Shown piece by piece: positions 9,978 to 18,169 of a stretch of 64,000 nucleotides of DNA (its first letter is position 1; each line of letters opens with the position of its first letter). The DNA is from Variovorax sp037204085. Its GTDB lineage: Bacteria; Pseudomonadota; Gammaproteobacteria; Burkholderiales; Burkholderiaceae_C. Below the pieces are notes generated by a model that was not told the DNA's origin, made no database searches, and saw only the letters and a program-made list of their open reading frames with translations. Location: positions 26,951 to 90,950 of the forward strand of contig NZ_JBBCBW010000023.1 in assembly GCF_037204085.1 (NCBI RefSeq), written 5' to 3'. The translations under genes were made by a program, and so were the position numbers.

Positions 9978-12248
9978 ATGCATCAACCGGCCAGCGAAGA
10001 CAACAACCTCCCCGACAACACCCTCGACAACTTCCTGGACAACTCCTTGGACCGCCGCATGTTCTGCATGGGCGCGATGAGTCTCGCCGCCCTTGGAACC
10101 GCCGCGTGCGGCGGAGGAGGAGGCGGCAGCGGAGCGGGCAGCATCGGCCTGCTTGGCGGTGCGACGCAGGGCACCGCTGGTGCGGCACCCGGTCCCGCAA
10201 CGGGTTCCGGCTCCGAAGACGTGCCGACGCCAGCCCCCTCGCCCGCGCGAACGAAGCCGTTCGTTCACCCCGGCCTGCTGCACACCGAGGCCGACTTCGA
10301 GCGCATGCGCCTCAAGGTCGCGGCCAACGCACAGCCCTGGCTTGCCGGATGGAATGCGCTCACATCCAATGGCCGCTCGCAGCTCGGCGCCACGCCGAGG
10401 CCGCTGGCCACGGTGATTCGGGGGGACGTCCCGGGCCAGAACTTCGCGCAGTTCTACATCGACGTTGCGCGCGCCTACCAACTGGCGCTGCGCTGGAAGG
10501 TTTCGCAGGACACGCGCTATGCCGACTTGGCGATCAGGTTCCTCAACGAGTGGTCGTCCACGCTGACAGCGATCGAGGGCAACTCCGACCGCTTTCTTGC
10601 GGCAGGCATCTACGGCCAGCAGTTCGCGAATGCGGCCGAGATCATGCGCACCTATCCGGGCTGGGCGGCCAGCGACTTCGCGCGCTTCCAGAACATGATG
10701 CTGACGGTGTTCTATCCGCTCAACCACAGCTTTCTTGTCAACCACAACGGCTCCGAGATCACCAACTACTGGGCCAACTGGGACCAGTGCACGATTGGCG
10801 CCATCCTGGCTATCGGGGTGCTGTGCGACCGACGCGACATCTACGACGAGGCGCTGAACTACTACAAGAACGGCGCGGGCAACGGCGCCGGCTTGCAGGC
10901 GGTCTATCACGTGCATCCCGGCTATCTGGGCCAGTGGCAGGAGAGCGGCCGCGACCAGGGCCACTGCACCCTGGGCATCGGCCTGGCCGGCGCTTTCTGC
11001 GAAATGGCGTGGAACCAGGGCGACGACATCTACGGCTATGAGAACAACCGCTTTCTGGCCGGTGCCGAATACGTCGCCAAGTCCAATCTTCGCGACGGCG
11101 CGGGCGACTTCTACACCGTGCCTTTCGTCACCAACGTGAACAAGCAGGGAACGCAGTCCATGTTGGCGACGGACGGGCAGGGGCATCGGCGCGGCATCTG
11201 GGAGAGCGTGTACAACCACTATGCAAACCGGCTCGGCATTGCCACGCCCTACACCGCGCTGCAGGCCGAGCAGATGCGCCCGGAAACGGACGGCGGCAAC
11301 GGCGACCAGCTCGGCTTCGGAACCCTGACTTTCACGCGCGATCCGCTCACGGCGCTCGTGCGGCCGAGCGGGCTCACCGCGCGGGTGCGCGCCTCGCAAG
11401 TGGAGTTGTCGTGGTGGGGCAGCACCGGCGCGTTGAGCTACTCGGTCAGGCGCGCGTCCACCGCGGGCGGGCCGTACAGCACCACCGTGGCTTCAGGCAT
11501 TACCGACACGCTCACCTTCACGGACACCACAGGCGTTGCGGGAGAGGTGTACTACTACGTCGTGATTGCCGTGAACGCGGGCGGGGAGAGCGAACCTTCC
11601 GTCGAAGCCAGGGCCGCCCTCAAGCCCGAGCTGCTGATGCATCTCGCGTTCGACGAAGCGCAAGGGAACTCCGCCGCCGATGCGACAGGCCGTTTTGCCG
11701 CCAGCGAGCTTGCCGGTGGCGCGGCCTGGACCGCGGGCCGCAACTCGGGGGCCGTCGCCCTGGGCGGCACGGGCGCCTACATCAACCTGCCCACGGGCCT
11801 GCTGAAGGATGCGGCCGACTTCACGATCGCATGCTGGGTGTACGTGGACAGCCTCTCCACGTGGTCGCGCGTGTTCGACTTCGGCTCCGGCGCGCGCCGC
11901 TGGATGATGCTCACGCCGCGCAGCAACGCCGGCACCGTGCGCTACGCGATTTCCAGGGTTCACGGCTACAACGAGCAGGTGATCGAAGGCGCGTCGCCGC
12001 TGCCGACCGGGCGCTGGGTGCACGTGGCCGTGACCTTGGCCGGCACGCTCGGCACGCTGTATGTCGACGGCGCCGCAGTCGGCAGCAACGCGCAGATGAC
12101 GCTGGCCCCCTTCGACCTGGGAGAGACGACGCAGAACTTTCTCGGCCGCTCGCAGTATCCGAACGATCCGGCGCTGCGCGCGCAGCTGGACGACTTTCGG
12201 GTCTACCAGGGCGCGCTGGGCGCCGCGGAGATCGCGGCGCTGCTCTAG
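9978..12248 (+). CDS. Predicted lipoprotein with alginate-lyase-like, fibronectin III and LamG domains
   Basis: This is a 756-residue exported protein. The N-terminus has paired arginines then a hydrophobic segment ending AALGTAACGGG, resembling a Tat-type signal with a lipobox at Cys 46. A Gly/Pro/Ala linker follows. Residues about 95-390 resemble the alginate lyase (all-alpha) superfamily, with ITNYWANWDQCT and ESGRDQGHCTLGIG as probable active-site segments. Next come a fibronectin type III module (about 465-550) and a laminin-G-like jelly roll (about 555-755) that usually binds carbohydrate. This suggests a surface polysaccharide lyase. The start lacks a clear Shine-Dalgarno. The stop shares CTAG with the convergent gene. 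The polymer attacked is unknown. Confidence 0.85.
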   Translation: MHQPASEDNNLPDNTLDNFLDNSLDRRMFCMGAMSLAALGTAACGGGGGGSGAGSIGLLGGATQGTAGAAPGPATGSGSEDVPTPAPSPARTKPFVHPGLLHTEADFERMRLKVAANAQPWLAGWNALTSNGRSQLGATPRPLATVIRGDVPGQNFAQFYIDVARAYQLALRWKVSQDTRYADLAIRFLNEWSSTLTAIEGNSDRFLAAGIYGQQFANAAEIMRTYPGWAASDFARFQNMMLTVFYPLNHSFLVNHNGSEITNYWANWDQCTIGAILAIGVLCDRRDIYDEALNYYKNGAGNGAGLQAVYHVHPGYLGQWQESGRDQGHCTLGIGLAGAFCEMAWNQGDDIYGYENNRFLAGAEYVAKSNLRDGAGDFYTVPFVTNVNKQGTQSMLATDGQGHRRGIWESVYNHYANRLGIATPYTALQAEQMRPETDGGNGDQLGFGTLTFTRDPLTALVRPSGLTARVRASQVELSWWGSTGALSYSVRRASTAGGPYSTTVASGITDTLTFTDTTGVAGEVYYYVVIAVNAGGESEPSVEARAALKPELLMHLAFDEAQGNSAADATGRFAASELAGGAAWTAGRNSGAVALGGTGAYINLPTGLLKDAADFTIACWVYVDSLSTWSRVFDFGSGARRWMMLTPRSNAGTVRYAISRVHGYNEQVIEGASPLPTGRWVHVAVTLAGTLGTLYVDGAAVGSNAQMTLAPFDLGETTQNFLGRSQYPNDPALRAQLDDFRVYQGALGAAEIAALL

Positions 12249-13162
12249 CCGCGGGCTTCGAAGCCGGGCGCCTGGCTCATCTCGGAAGGCTTGTAGATCT
12301 TGTGCTGCGCGGTGGGGCCGCCGGCGTCGGCCACTACCAGCAGGCGCCAGAGCGGCTCGCGCGCGGAGCACGCGCTTTCTTCGGGCGTGAGGTGGAAGTT
12401 CGGCGTTGCCGTGGAGGTGCCCTTCACGGCAACCCTGAGAAGGGTTGCGCCTTTTGCGTTCGACACCTCGATGTCGTAGCCCGGCTTCTGGCCGGTCACG
12501 TCCTCGGCGTTGTAGCCGTAGCCCTTGAAGTGGCCCATGACATATGCCATGGCGGCGGCCTGGACTTCTTCTGCCGAAGCCGGCTGTATCGCCTCGGGCT
12601 CCGCTTCTACCGCCGCAGGAACGCCGCCTCGGGCCTTGGCGGCCTGCATATCGGCCTCATCCGGAACCCAGCCGCGCGGGCCGCGCACCAGCACCGCCAG
12701 CAACTGCTCGGGCTCCCAGCTTGCAACGTGCCATTCGGAGTCGTCGCGCACGCGGGTGGACACCTTCGCGCTCTTGTTGCTTTCGAGTTCTGCAATCGCA
12801 ACCCGGTTGGTCTGCACGACCGCGCGGAAGCCCTGGCCCGCGTCGAAGGTGCGCTTCAGCAATGCAAGGCGGTCTTTCGCGCGCTGCACCTGGTTGGGCG
12901 TTCGCGCGCCGCCGCCCGGGCGGTGCTGCGTGTCGAGCGATTCGAGATAGAACCAGCGCCCGTTCGCACCCACGTGCACATACTCCGCCCAGATGGTGGC
13001 AATGACGTTGTCGCCCGTGGCCATCCAGGCGTACTCGAAGGGCTTGTCGCGCGCGTCGAACACGCCCATCTTGGCGACGATTTCAACCGGACTGAGCCGC
13101 GGTCCTGACAGGCGCATCTCATCGATGACGGCGAGTACGCGGGGGTCGACTTCCTTGTCCAT
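12245..13162 (-). CDS. Uncharacterised protein with a DUF3883-like (nuclease-fold) C-terminus
   Basis: This 305-residue cytoplasmic protein has an N-terminal region unlike anything I recognise. The C-terminal part (about 205-300) reads like DUF3883, a PD-(D/E)XK-related domain: a helix ending FKGYGYNAEDV, then GYDIEVSN, then LLRVAVKGTSTA and FHLTPEE. In typical members the lysine strand reads R-x-E-V-K; here the glutamate position is alanine (RVAVKG), so nuclease activity may be lost or changed. The assignment rests on motif order only. ATG 13162 is the first in-frame start. It is transcribed away from the LysR gene region and converges on the lipoprotein gene at a shared CTAG. No toxin, methylase or helicase is adjacent. 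Confidence 0.75.
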   Translation of the reverse strand: MDKEVDPRVLAVIDEMRLSGPRLSPVEIVAKMGVFDARDKPFEYAWMATGDNVIATIWAEYVHVGANGRWFYLESLDTQHRPGGGARTPNQVQRAKDRLALLKRTFDAGQGFRAVVQTNRVAIAELESNKSAKVSTRVRDDSEWHVASWEPEQLLAVLVRGPRGWVPDEADMQAAKARGGVPAAVEAEPEAIQPASAEEVQAAAMAYVMGHFKGYGYNAEDVTGQKPGYDIEVSNAKGATLLRVAVKGTSTATPNFHLTPEESACSAREPLWRLLVVADAGGPTAQHKIYKPSEMSQAPGFEARG

Positions 13163-13233
13163 TCAGCGGGCTTCTGGCGAGTTTGGGGGGTGGGAGTATG
13201 CCGCATCATCACCGCTGAACAAGTCAGCCGGTG

Positions 13234-14169
13234 TTACCGCGTACGGCTGCCGGCGGACAGGCGCTGGGCCAGCTTCTGCTCGCGGAACGCCGCGGTGACG
13301 AAATCGACAAAGGCGCGCGTCTTGCCCGGCAGCAGCTTCTGGCTCGCGAAGTACAGCGAGAGCGGGCCGAGGTCGCAGTGCCAGTCGGGCAACAGCCGCT
13401 CCAGTGCGCCGCTGTGCAGGTGTGGCGCCGCATGCGGCACGGCGACCAGGCCGACGCCCAGGCCCAGCAGCGTTGCGCGGCAGAGCGCATCGGGGTCGTT
13501 GACCACCATCACCGGCTTCTGCGTGGCTGCCATTTCGCGTCCAGCGCCATTGCGCATGACCGGCGTGCGCACCCGGCTGTGCAGCGGCGAGCGCAGGGCC
13601 ACGCCTGCAAGGTCCGCAAGGCCGCCCGGGTCCTTCGGCCGGCGCTTGCCGCGCAGGAAGCCGGGCGATGCCACCGCAATCAGGTGGATGCGCCCCAACT
13701 CGCGCGCCACCATGCCGGGCGGCAGCTCGAACCCGCCGCCCACGGCCGCGTCGAAACCGCCGGCAATCAGGTCCAGCGGACGGTTGTCGAAGAACCAGTC
13801 CGGAACGACGGCCGGGTACTTTTCGAGGAAGCCCGGCATCAGCGGCAGCAGGTAGTCCATGCCGAAGCCGGGCGCCGCGCTCAGCCTGAGCACCCCGGCC
13901 GGCTGCCCGGCATTCACGGTGATGTCGGCAATCGCACCCTGGATGCTGTCGAGGCCGCCCTGCACCGACTGCAGGAACCGTTCGCCCGCCTCGCTCAGCG
14001 TAAGGCCGCGCGTGCTGCGCTGGAACAGGCGCACGCCGAGGTTGCGCTCCAACTGGGCGACGTTGCGGCTGACTGCTGCGGGTGTGAGCGCAAGCCGGCG
14101 TGCCGCCGACGAAAAGCTGCCCGTCTCCGCGCTCCGCACGAAGGATTCAAGGTTGGCGAGGGTTTCCAT
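13234..14169 (-). CDS. LysR-family transcriptional regulator
   Basis: This 311-residue regulator has the N-terminal winged helix-turn-helix of the family (residues about 4-63: SFSSAARRLALTPAAVSRNV, then LGVRLFQRSTRG). A periplasmic-binding-protein-like effector domain follows (about 90-300). It is divergent from the NADP-dependent reductase gene across 126 bases, the classic layout in which LysR proteins control the neighbour and themselves. A GCTTGAA/TTCAAGC dyad at 14191-14209 in that gap is a probable binding site. The effector ligand is unknown. Confidence 0.93.
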   Translation of the reverse strand: METLANLESFVRSAETGSFSSAARRLALTPAAVSRNVAQLERNLGVRLFQRSTRGLTLSEAGERFLQSVQGGLDSIQGAIADITVNAGQPAGVLRLSAAPGFGMDYLLPLMPGFLEKYPAVVPDWFFDNRPLDLIAGGFDAAVGGGFELPPGMVARELGRIHLIAVASPGFLRGKRRPKDPGGLADLAGVALRSPLHSRVRTPVMRNGAGREMAATQKPVMVVNDPDALCRATLLGLGVGLVAVPHAAPHLHSGALERLLPDWHCDLGPLSLYFASQKLLPGKTRAFVDFVTAAFREQKLAQRLSAGSRTR

Positions 14170-14190
14170 TTCAGGGGCATTTCAACAAAT

Positions 14191-14209
14191 GCTTGAAAGT
14201 AATTCAAGC
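14191..14209. promoter_or_regulatory. LysR-type operator candidate between divergent genes
   Basis: GCTTGAA (14191-14197) and TTCAAGC (14203-14209) form a perfect seven-base dyad with a five-base spacer and contain the T-N11-A pattern of LysR sites. It lies 22 bases from the LysR start and about 87 bases from the reductase start, suitable for control of both genes. Confidence 0.55.
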
Positions 14210-14295
14210 CAGTCATGACTATTGTTATGGGGTGCGAATGCCTAGAGTTGAACCCAGCAAGACGAACTTGCGCACTTCAACCCAAGGAAAACCAA

Positions 14296-14904
14296 ATGAA
14301 AATCGCCATCATCGGCGCCGGTGAAATCGGCTCCGCCATCGCTCGCCAACTTGCACGCAACGGCATCGACGCCGCCATTGCCAACAGCCGCAGCCCGCAA
14401 ACGCTGCAGCCATTGGTCGACGAGCTGGGGCCCCGCATCAAGGCCGTCGAGCTCAAGGAAGCGGCCCAGGCCGACCTGGTGTTTGTCGCGGTCAACTGGA
14501 ACCGCCTGCACTCCGCGCTGAAAGACCTCGGGCCGTGGAATGGCCGCATCCTCGTCGATGCCAACAATGCCGTCGAAGCGCCGTCGCTGAAGCCGATCGA
14601 CGTGGGCGGCCGCGCTTCCAACGAAGTGGTGGCCGAACTGGCGCCGGGCGCTCGCGTGGTCAAGGCCTTCAACCACCTGGCGGCTGCCGCGCTGGAAGCC
14701 GACCCGAAGGTCGCCGGCGGCCGCCGCGTGCTGTTCCTCTCGGGCAAGGACGCCGATGCCAAGAAGACCGTGAGCGAACTGATCGCCCGCCTGGGCTTCA
14801 CCCCCATCGACCTGGGCGGCGTGAACGAAGGCCGCCTGGTGCAGTTTCCGGGCGGCCCGATGGCGATCCTGAACCTGGTGAACCTCGACGAGCCTGCGGC
14901 CTGA
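14296..14904 (+). CDS. NADP-dependent reductase of the F420-oxidoreductase-like (F420_oxidored) family
   Basis: This 202-residue cytoplasmic Rossmann protein opens with KIAIIGAGEIGSAIARQL, the GxGxxG dinucleotide-binding turn, and IANSRSP at the end of strand two, a pattern favouring NADP. The body matches the short single-domain F420-dependent-NADP-reductase-like family often annotated NADPH-dependent oxidoreductase; in proteobacteria these do not use F420. AAGGAAA is well placed before the ATG at 14296. The gene is divergent from a LysR regulator and stands alone. The substrate is not known. Confidence 0.85.
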   Translation: MKIAIIGAGEIGSAIARQLARNGIDAAIANSRSPQTLQPLVDELGPRIKAVELKEAAQADLVFVAVNWNRLHSALKDLGPWNGRILVDANNAVEAPSLKPIDVGGRASNEVVAELAPGARVVKAFNHLAAAALEADPKVAGGRRVLFLSGKDADAKKTVSELIARLGFTPIDLGGVNEGRLVQFPGGPMAILNLVNLDEPAA

Positions 14905-14964
14905 GCAACGCGGTGCCCGGGCGGGCTCTCTTGCGAGCCGCGCGGGGCTACACTCCGCTCACAC

Positions 14965-15354
14965 ATGGTCCCCAGCCGCTTTCTCCACCGCCACATGGCC
15001 GCGTTCTTCGTGGTCCTTTCGCTGCTGTTCTCGCAGCTGGCGCTGGCAAGCTATGTCTGCCCCGGCGCAGCAGATGCGGCGGCAATGGCCGAAATGATGG
15101 CTGCAACGGGCGAACCCTGCGAAGGCATGGACACCGCTCAGCCCGTGCTGTGCCACCAGCATGCCGCCGACATGTCGCTGTCGTTCGAGCCCGTGAAGGC
15201 CGCGACGCCTTCGCTACCCGCCATCGTGCAGGTACTGGCCCTGCCCGTGGTGCTGGCTTCGCAAGGGCATGCGCTTCCGGCGCAGGCCCGGCCCGAGCGG
15301 CAGCATCCGCCGCCCGATCCCGTTTTTCTCGCCACCCGCAGACTCCGCGTCTGA
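14965..15354 (+). CDS. Small exported Cys/His/Met-rich protein leading a copper-efflux cluster
   Basis: This 129-residue protein has a signal peptide (hydrophobic core AAFFVVLSLLFSQLALA, then ASYVC). The short mature part is rich in potential metal ligands: YVCP, MAEMMA, EPCEGMD and CHQHAADM, all within about 50 residues. The last 40 residues are Pro/Arg-rich. An in-frame ATG at 14995 could also serve. It lies 77 bases ahead of the CusC-like gene in the same direction, so a role as periplasmic metal scavenger or sensor for the Cus system is likely, by position and composition. I do not recognise a named family. Confidence 0.7.
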   Translation: MVPSRFLHRHMAAFFVVLSLLFSQLALASYVCPGAADAAAMAEMMAATGEPCEGMDTAQPVLCHQHAADMSLSFEPVKAATPSLPAIVQVLALPVVLASQGHALPAQARPERQHPPPDPVFLATRRLRV

Positions 15355-15431
15355 AATTCTCCGTCGACTGACCGGTGCCGGCGCGGCTCGTCCGCTTGCC
15401 GGCCATTGCCTCGTTCGTCCGCGGAGTTGCC

Positions 15432-16667
15432 ATGGCCCCTCTTTCCTTGCGCGCAGCCTTGTCGGCCGTAGCGCTGCTGCCGTACCTTGCTGCGGCCGCC
15501 CCCTTGTCCCTCGAGAACGCGCTCCAGCTTGCGGCCCAGCGGTCCGAAACCACGCGCGCCGCACGCGCCGGTTTGTCGAGCGCCAAGGAAGCCTCGCATG
15601 CGGCGGCGCAGCTTCCCGATCCCACGCTGCGCGTCGGCATCGACAACCTGCCCGCGACCGGGCCGGACCGCTTTCACACCGCGCGTGAACCGATGACGAT
15701 GAAGCGCATCGGCATCAGCCAGGAGTGGCTGTCCGCCGACAAGCGCGCGGCGCGCCAGGCGGCCGCGGATGCGTCGGTCGGCCGCGAAACGGTGCAGGCG
15801 CAGGCGGCGTTGGCCGAGACCCGTCTGCGGACCGCGCTCGCCTACGTCGAAGCCTTCTACGCCGGCGAGGTGCTGAAGCTGGCCACGCTCATGGAGCGAC
15901 ACGCCCATGAAGAACTGGAGGCCTCGCGCGCGCGCCTGTCTTCGGCCGCCGGCAGCAGCCAGGATGTGCTCGCGTTGGCGAGCGCCAAAGGCGTCTCGGA
16001 AGACGACGCCGCGGAGATCCGGCAGCAGCAGAACACCGCGCGCGTCGCGCTGCAGCGCTGGACCGGCGTGCAGCCCGATGAACTGGCGCCGCCGCCGGCC
16101 ATCGTTGCGCTCCCTTCGGAAGAGGCCTACGTTGCCGCGCATCCGGCCGTCGCCGCCATGCAGCGCGACGTGGACGTGGCCGCGCAAGCCGCGGCGGTGA
16201 CCGCATCCAATCGCAAGCCCAACTGGACCTGGGAGCTTGCCTACGGCCAGCGCACCGGATATTCAGACATGGTGTCGGTGGGTGTGAGCATTCCGCTGCC
16301 GGTGGCGCCTGGCGACCGGCAGGACCGCGACACCGCCGCCAAGCTGGCGCTGGCCGGCAAGGCCGAGGCAGAACTGGCCGAAGCGATGCGCGCCGCCACC
16401 GCCGAATACAAATCGCTGATCGGCGATGCACAGCGCCTGCAGCAGCGCATCGACCGCTATCGCACTGGCGTGGTCGTTCCCGCCGGCCAAAGGGCCGCGG
16501 CCGCAACGGCGGCCTACCGGTCCAACCAGGGCGATTTGGCCGCCTTGTTCCAGGCGCGGCATGCCGAAGTCGAGGCGCAGCGCAAGCTGCTGGTGCTGCA
16601 GCGCGACCTCGCCAAGACCCAAGTTCAACTGGCCTTCCGGCCGATCAACGCCGAGGTGGCACCATGA
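15432..16667 (+). CDS. TolC-family outer-membrane efflux protein (CusC-like)
   Basis: This 411-residue outer-membrane factor would form the exit duct of a tripartite RND pump. The ATG at 15432 has GGAG upstream and begins a clear signal peptide (LSAVALLPYLAAAAP). The mature protein shows two long Ala/Gln-rich helical repeats, LENALQLAAQRSE and the later AQRLQQRIDRYRTG, typical of OEP domains. It is somewhat shorter than E. coli CusC. Its stop overlaps the adaptor start as ATGA, so translation is coupled. The metal is inferred from the HMBD and CusF domains of the neighbour. Confidence 0.88.
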   Translation: MAPLSLRAALSAVALLPYLAAAAPLSLENALQLAAQRSETTRAARAGLSSAKEASHAAAQLPDPTLRVGIDNLPATGPDRFHTAREPMTMKRIGISQEWLSADKRAARQAAADASVGRETVQAQAALAETRLRTALAYVEAFYAGEVLKLATLMERHAHEELEASRARLSSAAGSSQDVLALASAKGVSEDDAAEIRQQQNTARVALQRWTGVQPDELAPPPAIVALPSEEAYVAAHPAVAAMQRDVDVAAQAAAVTASNRKPNWTWELAYGQRTGYSDMVSVGVSIPLPVAPGDRQDRDTAAKLALAGKAEAELAEAMRAATAEYKSLIGDAQRLQQRIDRYRTGVVVPAGQRAAAATAAYRSNQGDLAALFQARHAEVEAQRKLLVLQRDLAKTQVQLAFRPINAEVAP

Positions 16668-18169
16668 ACCGAAAACTCACGGCCGGCGTGTTGCTGCTGG
16701 CCGCCTTGCTGCTCGCAGGCGGAGCCTTCTACCTGGGCCGCAAGACGGGTCCCCATGCGGACGTTGCCATGGGCGCAGCCGCCGGAGCCGAGGGCCGAAC
16801 GGTGCTCTACTGGCACGACCCGATGGTGCCGGGCCCGCGTTTCGACAAACCCGGCAAGTCGCCGTTCATGGACATGCAACTGGTGCCGATGTATGCCGAC
16901 AGCGCAACCGGCACGGGGAACGAAGGGGGCGTGAAGATCAGCCCCGCCGTGCAGCAGAACCTCGGCATCCGGTATGCCGGCGTGCGGCGGGTGGAAACAT
17001 CTTCGTCGTTCGATGCCATTGGAGCCGTGCAATTCGACGAGCGGCTCAACGCCGCGGTGCAGACCCGCGTGGCCGGCTACGTCGAGCGCCTGTCGGTTCG
17101 AGCGCCGATGGAGCGCGTGCGCAAAGGCCAAGCCCTGGCGACGATCTTCGCGCCCGAATGGCTGGGCCCGCAGAACGAGTGGCTCGCGCTCAGGCGCTCG
17201 GGCGCTTCGCCCGATCTCGTCGCGGCGGCCCGCGAGCGCATGCGGGCCATGTCGATCCCCGCCGAGCTCGTCCGGCGCAGCGAGGAAGTCGGCGCCGCGC
17301 AAGCGCGCTATGTGCTCACGGCGCCTGTCGACGGCGTGGTCGCCGAGCTGGGCGTGCGCGAAGGCGTTGCGGTCACGCCCGGCATGACGCTGTTCCGCAT
17401 TGCGGGCCTGCAGAAGGTGTGGGCGGTAGCCGAGATTCCGGAAGCGCAGGCGGTGCGCCTCGCGCGCGGCCAGAAGGCCAGGGCCGTGCTCCAAGCCGAC
17501 GCGTCGCAATCGTTCGACGGCGCGCTCGACGAAATCCTGCCCGAGATCAACACGGCCACGCGCACCTTGAAGGCCCGCTTCGAGGTCGACAACAGGGGCG
17601 GAAAACTCACGCCCGGCATGTTGCTGCGCCTGCAGGTGGCGGGGCCCGCGAGCAGCCGGCTGGTGGTGCCTTCGGAAGCCGTGATTCGCACCGGCAAGCG
17701 CGCGGTCGTGATCGTGCGCAGGGCCGACGGCGCGTTCGAGCCGCGCGATGTGTCGCTGGGCGCAGATTCGGGAGACGACACCGAGGTGGTCTCGGGGCTT
17801 GCCGAGGGCGAGCAGGTGGTGGCGAGCGGCCAATTCCTGATCGACTCGGAGGCGCGGCTGCGCTCGGTGCTCGGCAACATGGCGGCGCCTGCATCCGCAC
17901 CCGCATCGCAGGCTGCATCGCCGACCGCGGTGCTGCACAAGGCAGAGGGCAGGGTGGAGAGCGTGGCGGCCGATGGCATCACTATCTCGCACGGTCCCGT
18001 TCCTGCACTCCAGTGGCCTTCGATGACCATGGGCTTTTCCAAGGGCTCGCCGAGCGCCTTCGCCGACATCAAGCCGGGCGACAGCGTGCGCTTCGAGTTC
18101 AAGGAGGGCGGGCCCATGGGCTATGAGCTGGTCTCGGTGCAGCGCGTGCAACCGGCCCGCAAGCCATGA
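16664..18169 (+). CDS. RND efflux periplasmic adaptor (CusB-like) with HMBD and fused CusF domain
   Basis: This 501-residue adaptor bridges pump and outer-membrane channel. After a membrane anchor (about residues 7-24) comes a heavy-metal-binding domain (about 48-77, YWHDPMVPG and KSPFMDMQLVPMY), methionine-rich as in CusB. Barrel-sandwich and beta-barrel adaptor domains follow (about 110-390). The last 75 residues are an extra domain, from VLHKAEGRVESVAADGITIS to the Trp/Met motif WPSMTMGFS. This is CusF-like, a periplasmic Cu(I)/Ag(I) chaperone that in E. coli is a separate gene. The fusion would hand metal directly to the pump. Start and stop overlap both neighbours by four bases. Confidence 0.93.
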   Translation: MNRKLTAGVLLLAALLLAGGAFYLGRKTGPHADVAMGAAAGAEGRTVLYWHDPMVPGPRFDKPGKSPFMDMQLVPMYADSATGTGNEGGVKISPAVQQNLGIRYAGVRRVETSSSFDAIGAVQFDERLNAAVQTRVAGYVERLSVRAPMERVRKGQALATIFAPEWLGPQNEWLALRRSGASPDLVAAARERMRAMSIPAELVRRSEEVGAAQARYVLTAPVDGVVAELGVREGVAVTPGMTLFRIAGLQKVWAVAEIPEAQAVRLARGQKARAVLQADASQSFDGALDEILPEINTATRTLKARFEVDNRGGKLTPGMLLRLQVAGPASSRLVVPSEAVIRTGKRAVVIVRRADGAFEPRDVSLGADSGDDTEVVSGLAEGEQVVASGQFLIDSEARLRSVLGNMAAPASAPASQAASPTAVLHKAEGRVESVAADGITISHGPVPALQWPSMTMGFSKGSPSAFADIKPGDSVRFEFKEGGPMGYELVSVQRVQPARKP

